This document shows positions 63,495 through 64,000 of a stretch of 64,000 bases of DNA, piece by piece; the first letter of the stretch is position 1; every line of letters begins with the position of its first letter. The notes under the pieces are model-generated. The model was not told the origin of the DNA. It was given only the letters and a program-made list of their open reading frames with translations, and ran no database searches. Source of the stretch: Nostoc sp. CHAB 5834 (GTDB lineage: Bacteria; Cyanobacteriota; Cyanobacteriia; Cyanobacteriales; Nostocaceae); the NCBI GenBank assembly GCA_020829485.1, contig JAIVFU010000022.1, positions 1 through 64,000 of the forward strand, given 5' to 3'. The position numbers and the translations under genes were made by a program.

Positions 63495-63601
63495 GGCGGG
63501 TGCGGGGGTTGAACCCGCTAATCCCCACAATGGTGGAGACGTAACCGATAACCCTAATTCTTCGTCCCCGAAAGGCAAGTTGCGAACAAGGATAACCCGC
63601 C
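63495..63601 (-). ncRNA. Candidate Y RNA-like RNA with a tRNA-like module
   Basis: On the minus strand, 3' of the Ro60/TROVE gene by about 48 bp, a 107-nt segment begins GGCGGGT and ends ACCCGCC (7-bp perfect closing stem). Directly before the 3' strand is a perfect T-arm, GCGGG-TTCAACC-CCCGC (63502-63518), with the TTCRANY loop and 5-bp stem, joined to the closing stem without a gap, exactly as in tRNA. A 7-bp hairpin TCTCCAC-CATT-GTGGGGA sits in the anticodon-arm position, and a TATCGGTTA segment could act as a D-loop. The 5' part has two small hairpins (TTG-TTCG-CAA; CTTTCG-GGGA-CGAAG). Bacterial Y RNAs (YrlA) combine such a tRNA-like module with a stem bound by Ro60 and usually lie near its gene. 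It cannot be a normal tRNA because of its length and missing D-stem. A stray tRNA fragment is the main alternative. Confidence 0.5.
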
Positions 63602-63610
63602 ATGAAGCAT

Positions 63611-63634
63611 GAAGGATAAAGTGTTTCATCCTTT
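63611..63634 (-). repeat. Hairpin between the candidate RNA and the TROVE gene
   Basis: AAGGAT and ATCCTT pair around a 12-nt loop (AAAGTGTTTC region). It could be the terminator or processing signal of the TROVE transcript or a 5' leader of the candidate RNA. It lacks a clear T-run. Confidence 0.4.
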
Positions 63635-63649
63635 ACCCTTCAGCAATAT

Positions 63650-64000
63650 CTACAATTCACCCATAGCCAGCATCTGGATGATCCGAGGCGTACCTGGGTC
63701 GAACCCTGCCAAATCCCAAGACAGCGAATCTTCAGGATCTACCAAAGTAATCTGGTAAGGTGTCAAGGTGACATACACCGCCTTGACGTTTGGATTTACC
63801 TTTTTGCGGTACTCCTTCAACGCTTGACTTGGATGCTTATACCCAGCCCAGCTTTCCGAGTCAGTCCAAAAGCAGACTACATCAGCTTTAAACTTATTCT
63901 TAATCATCCAGTCGTAAGCGACAGATGCATCCGTTCCACCAAAGTTTTGGTTGCCAGCTTTGCGAACCGCAGAACTAAAACTATCTTTAGCGGTAATATC
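63650..64000 (-). CDS. TROVE/Ro60-type RNA-binding protein, C-terminal part (runs off the window)
   Basis: An open frame of 116 codons plus stop continues past position 64000. It reads DITAKDSFSSAVRKAGNQNF, GGTDASVAYDWMIKNKFKAD, VVCFWTDSESWAGYKHPSQA, LKEYRKKVNPNVKAVYVTLT and ends DLAGFDPGTPRIIQMLAMGE. This is the von Willebrand A-like C-terminal domain of Ro60 orthologues (GGTD MIDAS threonine, TDSESW, HPSQALKEYR, GFDxxTPxII). Ro60 forms a ring that binds Y RNA and misfolded RNA and, in bacteria, works with exonucleases under stress. The N-terminal HEAT ring is outside the window. See the candidate Y RNA just downstream. Confidence 0.88.
   Translation of the reverse strand, partial: DITAKDSFSSAVRKAGNQNFGGTDASVAYDWMIKNKFKADVVCFWTDSESWAGYKHPSQALKEYRKKVNPNVKAVYVTLTPYQITLVDPEDSLSWDLAGFDPGTPRIIQMLAMGEL

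Noticed and set aside
63495..63601. A normal tRNA gene
   Set aside because: T-arm and closing stem are perfect, but there is no proper D-stem, the length is 107 nt without a type II variable arm, and the anticodon-like hairpin has a 4-nt loop when fully paired.

Overview
The window looks like chromosomal DNA of a filamentous, heterocyst-type (Nostoc-like) cyanobacterium. The evidence is the very frequent HIP1 octamer GCGATCGC, heptameric short tandem repeats of the CCCCACT / GGGGAGT and CATTGGT kinds between genes, a kaiABC cluster followed directly by a TolC-type gene resembling hgdD, a Ycf20 homologue, a plant/cyanobacterial-type glycerate kinase and a DUF1995 protein. No rRNA gene, canonical tRNA gene, CRISPR array or intact IS transposase was seen.

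Layout. 0-6.2 kb is an eroded accessory zone: a nitrilase-like gene with an internal deletion, an aldehyde dehydrogenase, a 21-bp tandem array, and a string of toxin-antitoxin genes in which both toxins (RelE-like and VapC-like) carry an in-frame TAA while both antitoxins are open. 6.2-18.7 kb holds hisS, a PD-(D/E)XK-like protein, a folded MITE-like element, a second 21-bp array, a three-gene envelope module led by a TPR-trypsin fusion, glycerate kinase, ycf20 and a GT39-like glycosyltransferase. 18.8-28 kb is a signalling and clock block: a large hybrid histidine kinase divergent from kaiA-kaiB-kaiC, then hgdD. 28-41.5 kb is mostly housekeeping (argB, DUF3153 lipoprotein, azoreductase, pdxH, AI-2E transporter, scpA, NDP-sugar pyrophosphorylase, speA, ndk, terC), punctuated by MITE-like elements and a third 21-bp array.

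41.7-47.1 kb is the most interesting accessory island: a DUF433/DUF5615 toxin-antitoxin-like pair converging on a Zorya-like operon. This operon has a small unknown gene, ZorA (MotA-like with a very long tail carrying an 80-residue tandem duplication), ZorB (MotB/OmpA-like) and ZorC (EH-signature-like). No ZorD helicase, ZorE nuclease or ZorF/G is present beside it. 47.1-48.2 kb is a graveyard of nested small repeats. 48.2-62.8 kb holds a DUF1995 protein, a second VapBC, a large zinc metalloprotease, a pentapeptide-repeat protein, leuA, a LabA-like NYN protein, a CHASE2-Ser/Thr kinase and a glutathione reductase. The window ends inside a Ro60/TROVE-type gene. Just downstream of it on the same strand is a 107-nt fold with a perfect T-arm stacked on a 7-bp closing stem, a candidate Y RNA with a tRNA-like module.

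A general theme is small non-autonomous repeats. At least six families with terminal inverted repeats are visible. One copy is datable by a filled/empty site comparison and one has an 8-bp target duplication. Small dispersed repeats have also entered reading frames without breaking them (a VapB-like antitoxin, the CHASE2 kinase and the GT39-like transferase).
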